Assembly: GCA_973895155.1 (NCBI GenBank)
Contig: OZ316892.1
Location: forward strand, 5,270,001-5,334,000
DNA length: 64,000 bases
From: Marsupella aquatica
Lineage: Eukaryota > Marchantiophyta
Direction: 5' to 3'
Shown: positions 12,701-25,185 of the stretch, in pieces
Position numbering within the stretch: position 1 is the first letter of the stretch
Layout of the letters: the number at the start of each line of letters is the position of its first letter
Notes under the pieces: generated by a model
The model's input: only the letters and a program-made list of their open reading frames with translations
Database searches by the model: none
What the model was told of the DNA's origin: nothing
Translations under genes and position numbers: made by a program

Positions 12701-14494
12701 AACTGATCTACTGTTAGTAGACCCTCTGGGCAAAGAATTCAATTGAATTGAAGTCAGACCCTCGTTGGCGCGCTGATCCAACCTCGCTCGCTTGCCATCG
12801 AAGCTCTTACTACACACACCGATCATCTCGGAGGAAGTGCCTTCCACGTAAAATTAATCACACCGCTCATGTTTGGGCCCTAATGTCGTTTACTAACTTA
12901 CTATTATTATTACAGGCATACTTCCTCTGACTGCAATCACCTTGCTACCAGTCTAATCTAATAATAAAAAGTCATGCCGCCAAGTGGAGGTAATCTATGG
13001 CCAAAGATTGGAGGTTCTTCACGAGAACTGGTCTGTACGGTGATTGCAGGGCACACAGACGCCGTGTACAGTAGAGAAGACTTATCAGTGCAAGCCACCT
13101 TCGTGACTTTGTGGTGAGGACGGGGTGAGGAGTGAGGAGTGAGGGCTACTGCTGCAGAAATTAGAAATTAGACTTCCGCGCTGGCGCCAAATAGAGATTT
13201 GGAAGTTAGTCGTATGTTGTTGCTCGATGTGCCGAAAGGGCGGTCTGCCGGTCTCAGATTAATTTGTGAGCTCCGAGCCGATCAGTCCTCAATTGTTTAA
13301 GAAATCACAGATTACTTTACGACCGGAGCCGCGATAGGTCACACTTGTCCTCAACATGTTATTCATCTCATTCGACCGATCAAACTCGAATTGGAAACCA
13401 GCGGTTGTCCATAAAGCTTTGAGCCACGACAGGACACAAAAAATACAGCGTGCAATCACCAACCAGAAGTCTGAACCACTGGCCTGCCACCTCCCAGCAC
13501 GACAAGCGTGCTCACCAATCGAACCGAAGCGATCCGAGTATCCGACCCCGACACCATGCATTCTTCTTTTCCCTCATCAACAATTCCATCATTAACCACT
13601 TCTCCAGTTCGCCGTTCATCCAGATCGACCACCAGAGCCCTATAGTTAGTGGATAGATCGGTGCAGTCGATCGATAGCCTTTATGGCGGCTTTGTTCGGG
13701 AACGAAATTAAACATGAGAGGTCTCCATGCCTCGGGCCGCAGTTTTCGGGAAGTCCGTGGCGCCTTTAATTTAATCAAAACATTCCTGCTGATGACTCTG
13801 ACTGCATCATGCAATGCATCGGCGCGCAACCGAAATCTGCCTCCTTTCTTGGTATTGATCCAGTAATAAGTCTCTCTGACTGCCGGCCCATTGGCAGCTT
13901 AGTAGATTGTGATTTCTCGGTTTATCAACGAGTTCGTAGGGAGGGATCTAGCACGACAAGTCATCTAGCACGACAAGTCTCCACGTGATTGGCAGCAGCG
14001 ACGACGACCAAAAAGATCAATCATCCCAAAACCTTCCAAAGAAAATAGGAATCGATCGCGCGATCTGCGAAGTCTCAGAACAGGAAATCTGTGTTTCTCT
14101 CGTGCGTCGTCGATCTCGGGGCTGAGTCCCAACAACGAGGAAATTTCTGCGTGATCATAATAGAGAAGGACCCGACACACCGGTTGACACACGATCATGT
14201 CTCTTCGGACGAGAAGAGAAGAGAAGAGAAGAGAGAGAGTCGATTTAGATTTTTTTTTCGATATGAGGGGGAGAGAGAGAGAGACAGAAATCCAGACAGA
14301 CGCAATTATGTGATACAATCCAAGCTTTTCATCGAGCGCCATGAAATTCAAGTGAAAGAACTGTCATCGTGTCATGAGGGGTTTCATAATTTTCGAAAGG
14401 GAGACACTTTTCCTCTACGTCGTGCAGAGAGAGAAGAGAGAGAGGAAACTTTTGTAGTTTGGGTTTGGGGCGAAGGAAAAGGAAACAGGAAATT
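6756..14494. other. Gene-poor intergenic region
   Basis: No supported gene. The frames seen here, including those near 8.4-8.7, 11.0-11.6 and 13.4-14.5 kb, show no domain signature and several overlap on both strands. The stretch has a purine microsatellite near 14217-14282 (GAGAA and GA runs) and an AAGAAC short repeat near 7770. A short open fragment at 8286-8455 is listed separately. Confidence 0.5.
8286..8455 (+). other. Possible C-terminal coding fragment
   Basis: A frame of about 55 codons stays open to a TGA at 8453-8455. It has a protein-like composition: an Ala/Leu segment, an acidic GGGDEDYDRDG segment, a QQQQ run and the terminal sequence PGVNIIKDD. I do not recognise the family and found no partner exon upstream. 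The antisense frames look less like coding sequence. It could be a terminal exon, a pseudogene piece or chance. Confidence 0.2.
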
Positions 14495-14659
14495 TAATAT
14501 TTTTTCATGGGGACAAGTTGAGGATAAAGGAAACCCTTCATTTTGATTGCCAGAAAATAAATGAAGCGTAGTAGATAATATTTTTTCGTGGGGACAAGTT
14601 GAGGAGAAAGGAAATCCCTATTATTTTGATTGCCAGAAAAAAAATGAAGCGTAGTAGTC
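14495..14659. repeat. Tandem duplication of about 80 bp, two copies
   Basis: Both copies contain ATATTTTTTC, TGGGGACAAGTTGAGGA, TTTTGATTGCCAGAAAA and ATGAAGCGTAGTAG in the same order, with few differences. Confidence 0.9.
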
Positions 14660-14799
14660 AGGTCTTCGCCCTTCTTAAGTATTATTGTTTTCAGGGGTAT
14701 TTACTAGGCTATTGTTAGGTTTCAATTTTCCAGGAAAGGAGTTCAAAATCCATGCACCTGCAACAGCATTGGGCAAATTTAGATGGCGGTGAATTTCCA

Positions 14800-15113
14800 C
14801 ACAAGTATGTGATGGTGTTGAATTTCCACGTAGGCATTATTGGCATTTTGTATGTAATCAAGCAAAATTTGAGTCTTAATGTCCTAGTTAATTTTCTTGC
14901 TACATTTCTCAGTGAGTCTTAATGTCCTAGTTAATTTTCTTGCTACATTTCTCAGCCCTAAGGGCATTATAAAACTACAGTATGTATGGTGGTGAGTTTA
15001 CACGTAGGTACTATTGGCATTTTGTTTGTAAACAAGCAAAATTTGAGTCGTAATGTCCTAGTTAATCTTCTTGCTACATTTTTCAGCCCTACTGGCATTA
15101 TAAAACTACAGTC
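14800..15113. repeat. Nested tandem duplication (long unit with an internal 43-bp duplication)
   Basis: A unit running from GAATTTCCACGTAGG to GGCATTATAAAACTACAG is present twice (about 14815-14980 and 14990-15113). Within the first unit, GAGTCTTAATGTCCTAGTTA is repeated again at a 43-bp period (starts 14871 and 14914). The second long copy lacks the internal duplication, so the 43-bp event followed, or was lost after, the long duplication. Confidence 0.85.
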
Positions 15114-15594
15114 GAACCCTACCTCCACATCTCCTCCTGCCCTAACCCTCATTTTTAATAGAAATAACAGATTCTTTCTTTCCCCTCACTATTGAGATTT
15201 TCGTCATCATCAGTTTGATGGGCTTCTTAGAAAGGCTACTTGTGACATTCACGGACGGATGGGTCCCTCTGGACCCCACTATCCATCTTGACCATGTACT
15301 TTTGTCAGCACATTTATCGTGATCCCTCCCAGTAGGAGCCACTGTGACTCCGCCAACGCTAACCTCACGGCTCTGATTATGTTAGTACATTGGATGTGGC
15401 TTATTAGCTCTTGTCGCATTTTCCAACTTGGACACTAGTAGCTGAGCTTCCACTCATGCACTCTTTGACACCCTTCCTTTTATTTCTTCAGTTTTTTAGG
15501 TTTGCATTTGCTTTCTTATTTCTTTGTTTGGTTTTTGTACTCTTTGGACCTCTTTTTCTTTGGACCACTTGTTCTTGCCTTTCATTGTAGTTTG

Positions 15595-15740
15595 TTTTTT
15601 TCTGGTATATAAACTTGGTGACTTGTCGTTTTTTTTCCTATTTTTTCTGGTATATAAACTTTGGTGACTTGTCGTCTTTTTTCCTAGACAGTTGTTGTCT
15701 GGTGAATTGTCGTCTTTTTTCCTACGCAGTTGTTTTCTGG
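15595..15740. repeat. T-rich tandem repeat
   Basis: TTTTTTCTGGTATATAAACT plus GGTGACTTGTCGTC repeats twice, then shorter copies of TTGTCGTCTTTTTTCCTA with CAGTTGTTKTCTGG follow. Confidence 0.75.
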
Positions 15741-15865
15741 GTTAAGCTCGAATAGAATTTATAGAAACAAAACGTGTTTTAAATATAGTACTAGTACTAG
15801 TTACAGGGCAAAGTGTTATTACATGGCATTGTGGGCTACTTTTCCTCAGCATGATGCCCTTCCAC

Positions 15866-15935
15866 CTTAAAGGCCTGATGTCAGTGTAAACTTAAAGGCC
15901 TTATGTCAGCGTAAACTTAAAGGCCTATGTCAGTT
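15866..15935. repeat. 25-bp tandem repeat, three copies
   Basis: CTTAAAGGCCTKATGTCAG followed by YGTAAA repeats at a 25-bp period; the third copy is shortened. Confidence 0.85.
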
Positions 15936-16151
15936 CACTATTCTAATAAAATTTGATGAGATTTGAAACCCGACCCTTAAGAAGTTAAGAATCCTTATCC
16001 TATACACTATATATACCCCTCATCATAAAAGCTACTTTTCGAAACTACGGTAGCCAGAAAAAACCGAGTAATATAGGAAAACCAGAGCGAAGTCGAATCC
16101 GGAGACCGGATTGGGCGGCGGGCTGCAGGGCTGACTGGCCGGCTTAGTTTG

Positions 16152-16249
16152 TGACGACGGCAGCCCGGCCCCTGACGACGGCCCTAAACTCCGTTTCTGA
16201 CGACGGCATCCCAATCTCTGACGACGGCCGCGCAGTTAGTGACACGGCA
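16152..16249 (+). repeat. TGACGACGGC array, four exact copies plus one degenerate
   Basis: TGACGACGGC occurs at 16152, 16173, 16198 and 16219, with TGACACGGC at 16240. Spacing is about 21-25 bp. Each copy contains TGACG, the core bound by TGA-type bZIP factors, but there is no gene close by to regulate. Confidence 0.7.
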
Positions 16250-16617
16250 GCCCTTAAGTTCGGTAATTCCGTTGATCAATAAAGATAAGACCAGCTGAAT
16301 GAGAAGCTTACAGGTGGGAGAATCTTAAGAACGGAGGCAGGTTTTACGGTCAGGATCATCTCCTCGTTCATAGTGAGCCTTGCACTACAACCAAGCGACG
16401 GTCCAGTTCGCGACGCTTCGACAGCTCACTGCAGGACTGTGGGACCCTGAGGGTGTCCCGTAAGTAAGGGACTCAAGCGAGCAGACGCCAGGCCTATGGA
16501 CGGCTCAGATGCTTTTAACCAGTCTACGGCTGACATCGACGGTTCTGGGAGAGAGACCCCAGCCGCATTAATTCAGTTGGATGTCTTCGCGCAGAGACGA
16601 CCGTTCCATCGGGGAGG

Positions 16618-17054
16618 TGTCATGGTACCACCACAGGCGGGAGTGTGGGACGGTGATTAAATGGTGATTTGGGGTGATGGCCCAACCACGGAAATAATTT
16701 CGCTGCCACCATGGAAGTTGTGGCCAGAGTTCGAACACTGTTCAGTCAGGTCTGGTGGAACGCCATTAGGAGAGACCCGGACATTTCCCAGGAAGTTGGC
16801 TTCACCACAAGAGCCTGAATTAAAAAAAACCAAAACAAAAGAAAACAAAAACAGCATTGGTTTCTGTGAATATCCAGGAGGTTGCACGCGGCCACTATTT
16901 AATCACCTCTTAGGATCCAGATTCCAGACTATTTATTCGACACTGGTCGCACGAGCTGGGCACCTGAGAACATTGTATTGCTACCTTGTCCTGAACAATA
17001 CGACAGTCCTTAACTTCTGCTTGCTTTCTTTCGTGAGTACCTCGGTTGTCAGCA
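16618..17054 (+). mobile_element. Possible LTR (solo or 3' end) of a retrotransposon
   Basis: A purine-rich CGGGGAGG lies directly before TGTCATGGTACC, which is how many Ty3/gypsy LTRs begin after the polypurine tract. A TATTTATT box lies within, and a CA ending follows TTGTC at 17053-17054. I see no second LTR, no polymerase frame and no certain target-site duplication, so the call is tentative. Confidence 0.25.
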
Positions 17055-17390
17055 TTTTTTAAAGTAATTTAGGTGGCAGCTGCTGTGCAAATAGTCCATT
17101 CATTTATGGAAGGTGTATTCGTGACTACATGGAACCATCCCTAGGAGGACTGGTGACCTCTCCGTCTTTGGCCAGCAATTTTTTTTCCACCCTGAAAAGT
17201 TGAAAACAAACCCATCCAAGAGGATAGACTGATAGAGATCTTGTTCCCAAGCATGCAATTCTGTAGGGTAGCCATAAGGGGAGGATACCTAGAACACAGA
17301 CCCAGACCAGGAGGGGGAGAGGGTTGAACTGGGGTCCTAAAGCAGACCAGGGGCTGAAAAGTAATCACTTCGCCCTGCCCTGTGAGTGAA

Positions 17391-17882
17391 CCTCTTGGTT
17401 TTAGGCTAATCCTCTGGCCAATTGACCTCAGCCAGTTGCTTTGGCAAACAAGAGTTCTGTAGATAAAGATTATGTGGCAATTCAAAAATGGACCATTGAA
17501 GAAGATTTGGCAAATCTGAATGGAGCTGTGTCAGAAAGACAAGTGAGCTTTGGCATTGCAATCAGGCTATTCAGTTGACTAAACGAGGTGCAAAAAAAAG
17601 TTGAAGCAAGTTGTCTGATGGGAACTGAACCTGGGACCTCTTGGTTTTACGCTAATCCCCCTACCTATTGACCTAAGCCAGTTGCTTTGGCAAGCAAGAA
17701 TTCTGTAGATAAAGATCAGGTGGCAATTCAAAAATGAACCATGGAAGAAGATTTGGAAAATTTGAATGGAGCTATCTCAGAAAGACAAGTGAGCTTAGGC
17801 ATTGCAATCAGGCTATTCAGTTGACTAAAAAGAGGTGCGAAAAATTTTGAAGCAAGCTGTCTGAAAGGGAACTGAACCCATC
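17391..17882 (-). mobile_element. Tandem pair of tRNA-derived SINE-like units, 246 bp each
   Basis: Unit 1 is 17391-17636 and unit 2 is 17637-17882, about 85-90% alike by eye. On the minus strand the junction region of unit 2 reads as a tRNA head: TGGCTTAGGTCAATAGG fits the polymerase III A box, and GGTTCAGTTCC, about 49 bases downstream, fits the B box. This is the spacing expected in tRNA genes. In unit 1 the equivalent B box is disrupted (GAGGTTCACTCAC). No intact cloverleaf is evident, so this is a tRNA-derived repeat and not a functional tRNA. Confidence 0.55.
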
Positions 17883-20800
17883 TCCCATGAGTAATTCAAA
17901 TACAGATGGGCAAGGAGGCCTTGAATTTCCCATTTCCCCAAACCTTGTGTCACAAGAAAGCTGGGAAAATTGAGGAGAAGAGAGTGGTGACTTTACTATA
18001 AGGGCCTTCGATGGAGTGGCAACATCATGCCCCCTCCCCTCAAAATGGTGAAGAGTTTCCACCACATTGAAATCCAATTTTGACTGTTTATTTCAAAAAT
18101 TCCCATTCTTGCCTTAAAGTAGCCGGAAAATATCTGAAATACTCGGTATCAAGCTTCTCCCCAAACTATGCGGTAATACGGGTTCCCATTGCATGTCCAA
18201 TAAGGGGCCAAACACGGCCAAACACTCCTGAAGGAAACCCAAACGCTAATCATTTTCTAGCGCAACTGGACTCAGCGACTAGACGGACAAATGCTGTCAG
18301 CCTACAAAATTGCGCAATTGAAGGTCTCGATGCCCATTGAATGGGGAACACGAAATGAACGCCCACCACAAAACTCCACCGCATGATTCGGTTTTGTCTC
18401 TCTCAGGTTAACTAACTTCAACAGGATCGATAAACGGTCCGGGGCTAACTAGCATAACTGAGAGTGATCAACTGCCAGGCCATGTAAACCGCCGTAAACA
18501 CAGGAAGCGCGAGGGGGGCTCATATTAAGTAAAGGCACTTTTAGAGTTAACATACTTTGTGGCCGGCGCGATTTGGGCTGGGTAAAACAGTAGTAGTATT
18601 GGCCTGTCCTTTGGAGTAAGGTGATCCACTGGAAAACAGAAAGGGTATTTTAAAAATGTGTTATTGGCGTGTTAGGAATCACTCAACCGTATTATTGGAA
18701 ACATAACTAAATGTCAAGTGCGTCGCTTCGGATGAGTCGCCTCGAGTCCCGCTGACGGCTGTCGTGAGTATCTGTCGCGCATATCACGAGTTCATCGATA
18801 GGCTAACAGAGATCGACGGCTCAAATTAATGTCTTTTTGCTAAAAAGGGATCTGCAAGTCGTAAAATAAGAGTCTGGAATCCACTTACCCGGCCTCTCGT
18901 AACTGTACCGGGGTTACCGGAATCCAGCGTGATTCCCTGCTAAAAGGTTTTGGAATAATTATTATATCCAAGTGAGTATTTTTATCTGCGCCTGTCGAAC
19001 GGCTCAGATTGAACATGTCGCTTAACTGTGAAACATTGCTGTGTAAGTGTCTTTTACCCGTAGGTATGATACTTCCGATTGGACAACCAATACGCCAAAT
19101 ACGGTATCGTATTTTTTGAGATACGGACTGATCCGCCTCCTCTGAACCTTACTCGGGTGGACTGGACGGATCTTAGAACGTACAGTAGTTCCAGATTCTG
19201 GGATTGGGAACTCAAGGTTGGGCTCTCCTTAGGTACTGGACCTGCCCTCACCTTCCTCCCTTCCAGAGTTCCATAGCCAATCTGAATGCTCGAGCTTTGC
19301 TCACCAATAGGGTGTCCCAAACCTGGAAGTTAGTGGAAAAAATGACACCCAAAACTACCAGTTGTGGTCATGGGTCAAGAGTGCATGGACACTCATTTTC
19401 ATGTCCATCACTCTTTCTTGGGAATTTGTCGCAGACTGCAACCGGAGGCAGAAAGGAGAAGATTGAGACTCCCTAATAGATAGTGAGTAGGATAGTGTAA
19501 GTCCATCCTTAACCACGGCTGTGTACCAGAATCAAGGTATGATTAATAGGATTAATTTCATGGAGGTATTGTGATCACAGTCAGTTTGGGTGAAAAGCAG
19601 CAGCTTTGAGGGCGGCTTCATACACTTTCCATGTTCTCACAAAATGGGAGCACATACCTATACAGCAAAGTCCTGTTTGCGCATTGTGTGTTGTAATGAC
19701 CCCATAAACGAGAGCTTTAGCTGGAGTCTTTAGTGGCTCTTGTTGGCCATAATGTTCTGGGAACAAGACCTTTACACGGGGAGAATTCTAAGATTACAAA
19801 GTGAAATCTCGAACCCTAATACTGATCCATCCAAGCTCGAGCTGAAGCCCTCGTTTTTTAAGGCATGATGACCCGCAGTGCATTATAACCAGTACCTTGT
19901 TATTTTCAAAACAAAAACAAAAACGGATGTTGGACCCCCATATGAAATTTATGATAAAAGGTCGCAACCTGATTCATAGAGCCAGCCGGCCATAGGATCC
20001 ACAGAGAGTACAAGAATATGGGAGGCGACAGAAATTTCGGATCCTCTAAAGGTTTGACCGTTTGCTTGGTAATCGTGAAGTTGAAGTGGTTCCGTAGATT
20101 AGGGGGCCAAGTTACTGCAAAGTTGAAATCACAAATCGGTGGCCAGTGATATCATCTTGAAGAAATGAAGAGCCTCTGGAGGAGGTGATATTATTATATA
20201 TTATTCCTGGTATCATTATATGTTTGGTGTCTTTTTGTAATGTCAGATTGTTGCAACCGCCCTTTGCGATGGGCTGCACCTATGCTCTCGCTGTTTGATT
20301 GCCTATTGCATGAAAATCTCAAATGTGGCGAGAAAAATCGGTGTTGTCACAAACTAAGTTGACAATAGTGACAAAAGCTATTCAGCAAACGTGTGGGAAA
20401 AGCTGAAAAGACAAAGGCAAAAAACGAGAAATGATTGGAGCGACTCTTCTCTTGCTACTCGATTTTCAACACCTGTTGGACAACATTGAAGCACCCTCGC
20501 GCTGAAATCTGATGCCGTCATCCACAAGCTCCAAATGAGGGACTGCTCCCGTGTGGGTCTGGGTTCACCACCTTTCGATGCTCTCGAAGAGGATGTTTTT
20601 GATGTAGGGCTTTCGCACGTATACCAGGTGTAACGTGGTACAATGGTGGTCCACATGGAGGGACCAACCTGTCTGCCTGGCCAATTATTTGCCAACTTGA
20701 ACTGGACCATTTTGTGGGTTCATGACAAATTAGCCAGTTTCCACCAAACCACAGACCCCATTAGCCAAAACCTGACCGTATCCTTAAATCTAGGGAGATG

Positions 20801-22510
20801 TGCCAGTCAAAAATTAATCGAGTAAAGTTAGATTAGACACATTTTTTGCATCTTCACACTACACGACATTGATCACCCTGGCAAAAAGCTTACAAGATTA
20901 GATTGGACTGAAAGGCTCTGTTGATGGTACATGTTAAGGTACATGGAGCGGATACAGCTCCCCCAAAATTCTCTCTCCCTCTCTCTCCCTCTCTCTGTCT
21001 CTTCTTTTCTTGGGATTTGTTTCCTGAAGGGTTGACTGGTTGGGATGATTAGTCGGTGGTGCACATGGGCCCAAGGCCAAGGGCGAAATAGCGCAATGGT
21101 ACTGTAGTTAGATGAGACACCCCACATAATTTTCAAGGCTTTTTACAACCGCCTCCGCTAGGAGGCTAACACTAAGAGGCAAAAAGAATGGATACGTTGC
21201 TGCTTTCTTTCTGTACCCTGTATTCTGAAGTGGAGGACATTCTTTGCACATGGCACGGGAGGCTGTTGGTTTATTGGAGACAACGAAAAGTGGGAGACAA
21301 ATAACAGCCAAGGAGCGTGATCTGATGGTCGCATAGTCTTGATCCCCTTTCACGATTTAAAACGAATTTAAAGAGAGTGATCATGAGCAAGGCTTGTACT
21401 CAACTGCACAACTAGTGCTAGCTTCTCTTTATTTACATACATCTCAGGCCATCTAACTATATAACGACGATGAAAAGCACCTTTTCCAAGGCCTACCATC
21501 TAGAGTGAAGACCCTCACTTTGGGGGCACAACTGAAGTTGGGGGTGTGAGTCGCAAGTGGGCAGACAAAGTGAGCCTGGGGTCTGAGGAAAGTGGCTCAG
21601 GGGCTTGAATGTCCGCACCTCCACTTACAATCAAAAAACGTGCACTCAGGCTGCTAAACAATTATGACAAATGCTTTGGAGAATGATCTGGACCAAACCT
21701 TCCGCTCCAGTCCACATTTGGTTCTACTACCATAAACAATTCTGAGCAGTGACTTCCCAGAAGGATGACGAGCAAAACTTCCACTCTATTGCAGTCACCG
21801 CTATAGACAGTGTGAGTCACTTGTCAAAAACAGAAAAGAACCTACACTATTATGCACATTTAGTTCTAAGACCATAATCATTCTCACAAGTGAAAGGGAC
21901 TCACTATGGCAGATGGTGTTCCTCTTTTGCCCTAGTAAGTTAATGAGGAATTAAACTCTCACCCTCACTACCATAGTGGTTTATACTCAAGAAGCCATAA
22001 ATACCATTTCAGCTCTTGGAGGCTTAAAATTCTAACAAACCTTAGTGCTGAAAAGGAAGCCATCTACAGAATGGAAGCTACATCTCTGAAAAATTGTGCA
22101 TCATGCTTGTCTTTGGTTAATTGTTATCCAGAATCATATTTAGAAAACATCAACCAGGAAACCACCTTAGTTCACCTTCCCTAAGAATTTAGCAAAGAAG
22201 TGTGTTATTCTGGGTTAGCCATAGAGTAAAAGTCAATTTAAAAAGAAAGTCCACTTGCAAGTGAAACTGGGACAAGATAAGCCTTTATGGAAATACTGAG
22301 ACAACACACAAAGTGTAAGAACGAATGTGTGGGACAAGAATGATGGTGTAAGAGTGATTGAGGAAAGAAAAGGCGATTGAGTCAGCACTACACTTAGACC
22401 AACAAATGGGACAATAAAGCTTCTATGGACAATACAAGACAGAAAAGGGCTTATCTGGATCACGTTAGGGTCCTAACTTCGAGTTTTGAGAGATTGGCAC
22501 AGTTTCCATT

Positions 22511-22560
22511 ACCTCATGTGCCCCTCTCATGTGCCCCCCTCATGTGCCCGTCCATGTGTC
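22511..22560. repeat. CATGTGCCC short repeat
   Basis: CTCATGTGCCCC occurs three times in a row, followed by GTCCATGTGTC. Confidence 0.8.
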
Positions 22561-23004
22561 TCGTGACAAGGGGAATGTCTCACTTGGCAGCAGCCCCAAA
22601 GTACAGTCATGTGAGTAAAGTGCACTTTTTCTGAGTCTTAAATTTTCTCTCATAGTTCGATCTCACCTGGTCGGCTGATCTTGTGACTTTGGGCTGTAGA
22701 GTACTTGATCCATTCATTCTTGATGAGTAGGTTATAGAGTCTATTTCCCCTCCGCCCCAACAAAAAAGGGGACAAACCTCAATCATGGAGCTCTTAACCA
22801 TGACTCTGACCAAAGAGGTTTGGTCACAAAAGTTTAACCATTATAAATATACACTCTTTAGTTTTACTAGCCCGATTATCCATTCCTTGAACTTCAACAG
22901 ATATGAACAGAAACAAATCTTGCACAATAATATTTTTATATTATTTCATTAATCTTCATTTTAAATGTTCTTTAATTGAGATTCATGATCACTTTTGTCT
23001 GTAT

Positions 23005-23125
23005 TGGGATTAAGGTTTAGAGGTTTCACTCTAGACCCTAGGCCTTTAAGAGTAGACTTAGTTTGTAGTGGGGTTATGGTCTAGAGGTTTCACTCTAGAC
23101 CCTAGGCCCTTAAGAGTAAACTTTG
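23005..23125. repeat. Two tandem units with the GGTCTAGAG hairpin
   Basis: A unit of about 64 bp is repeated twice. In the second, GGTCTAGAG (23078-23086) pairs with CTCTAGACC (23093-23101) around the loop GTTTCA and is followed by CTAGGCC and TTAAGAGTARAC. The first copy has one stem mismatch (GGTTTAGAG). It is the same element as at 5631. Confidence 0.8.
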
Positions 23126-25084
23126 TTCTTTATAGTAAAATATTGTGAAAAATAGTATACACCGAATCATATGCAGAGAAAGAGTATGCCCAAAAAAACT
23201 ATTTGGAGGCATTTTTGGGCCCCCGCCACAAAGCTGAAATGTTCAGCCAAAAAGCTCAAACCACAAATTCTGATAAGTGCTTCTACCTTGCTTTCCATCT
23301 GTAGTTATTCCGGACTGCCCCCTCTTTAAGCCATAAATTGCTAAACGCCAAAGCTCAATTCATAATTTAACTGCCATCCTTGCTAATATTTTTTCTTTGA
23401 AAATAAGTTCTTATTCACCAACAAATACCTAGGTAATGAGATAACAAGGTGGTCCACAAGGAGGTAAAGAGCCTCCAATCCCTAGTCCCAGAGGGTGGCA
23501 GCAAGGGGAGGCATCCTTTAATCCTTGTTTTGCTCTTGTTCAAACTGATTTTGTTCAAACCCTTTGGACTTGCATAACTTAAAGGTTACGAGACAAGGTT
23601 TGAAATTGTGTTTGGCTTGTCACAATTCACATAATCAGTTTTCTAGTTTTTAGGGACACTCTGGTTTCCAAGCTTCTCATATTTAGGAACAACCCTGTTT
23701 TCCTTTATGCCACTGGAAGTAAAGCAAGTAAAAATGGTCTCCCTTACTTGGAGGGATTCCTCCATGTACCACTTTAGACTCTCTCCTAGGGAATTGGTTC
23801 TCTCAATTCTCTATTTGACTCTTTTTTGCTGGCAGTAATGCGTCCCTTTAGTGAGACTTTTGTTCCATTTTGCTTTACCGTCATAAAGCTGGGTTCCCAC
23901 CAGCCATATTATAAGTTGGGTGCGGTTTCCCTTTTCCAAAAACAAAACAGAATGTTACTTTCTGGTGGTCAAAACTTGGAATTGTAGCCTCCTTGGGTCG
24001 TGCATTTATGGCTGGCTAGCATAGTGCTGGGCAAAAGCTTCTTTAATTATAAAGAGAATAAGCTTGTAACTTTAACCTTTCGGGATTTCAGGGAGTAAAG
24101 TTTCTGTGGCCGTCAACAAATCTCTTAAGAAAGGAAAACACTCGACGTTGAATTTTTTTTGTCAGTCAATCTTAGCCAAAAGAAAACTCAGCCGTAAGTT
24201 GCATGGCTTTCAAGGTTTTGCTTTCCTACTCCCACCAAAAAACAAAAAGAAGGAAAGAAGGTAAACAAACAAACTTCCGTAAACCCATCATTAAAAAAAG
24301 TGTACAGCTTTGATTATCCGGGGTGGTTCCATTGAGGGAGCTCCATATTTACTCGGTTGTTTCCTTGGTTGTGTTCTCTTTGTAAATATAGGGTTTTTAT
24401 GCCCAAGTGACAGATCCAGTTGTGCAGCACTATCATTAAGGCATGGTTTCCTTTTTGTTAAAAAAAAAACAACGAACTTTGATGCAAATAGTTCAATCCT
24501 CTTCTTCTCTTGGGGGGAGGGGGATGCATAGGGGAGGACCCCGCCCAAGAATTCAAGTTGAGCAACCAGATGCTGCCTATTTTATTAAAAGGAAAGAAAA
24601 TCTTCATCTTACTCAAGCTTTTGCTGGATAGCACCATATTCCAGCTGAAAACTTGTAGCAATGATTGCAAACTTTTTGGCCCCTAACTAAGTGCTTCTTG
24701 GTGTGAACATGTCCTGTAGCTTGAACCATTGTCCCACTCCCTTCGGTGCCCTGATGAATACACTGAAGAACTTCTATTTCTAGTCTAATGAAAAGTTGAT
24801 CTGGAGCACGTGCTGTACCTCTAAAGTAGTGAATCTCATTTATGGGTTCAGCCAATTTTTTCCACATTTTGCAAAAGGAGTGTGATTGACCACTTCATTC
24901 TGTCCCTGGGAAGTATTGACTTGAATGTACGATTCTAATGTGTATATAGATTTAAGCGAAACTAGTGCATCTAGTGATTGTCCCTCTTAAATATAACAAT
25001 ATACACATATTTTTTACAGAAAAAGGCCAAATAGAGTACAAAAGAATAAACAAGAGAGGTCCCAAGTGAACAAAACCAAACGCA

Positions 25085-25185
25085 AAAGAAATGAGCAAAA
25101 AGAAACCCTAAAAATCAAGAAAGAGGAACTAAAAGAAGTGAGCAAAAGGAAACCCCTAAAAACCAAGAAAAAGGAACTAAAACTA
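25085..25185. repeat. Purine-rich tandem duplication, about 54 bp
   Basis: GAGCAAAAAGAAACCCTAAAAA and a near copy repeat with AAGAAARAGGAACTAAAA. It yields a lysine-rich frame on the plus strand that is most likely a by-product of base composition. Confidence 0.6.

Noticed and set aside
13965-14546. Frames of 128 and 151 codons on opposite strands
   Set aside because: They cover a purine microsatellite, and Arg/Glu or Ser/Leu composition is what such repeats give by chance.
17630-17700. A functional tRNA gene
   Set aside because: A and B boxes match but no consistent cloverleaf pairing was found, and the sequence is part of a 246-bp tandem repeat.
20378-20710. Minus-strand frame of 110 codons
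   Set aside because: No recognised motif and no matching exons.
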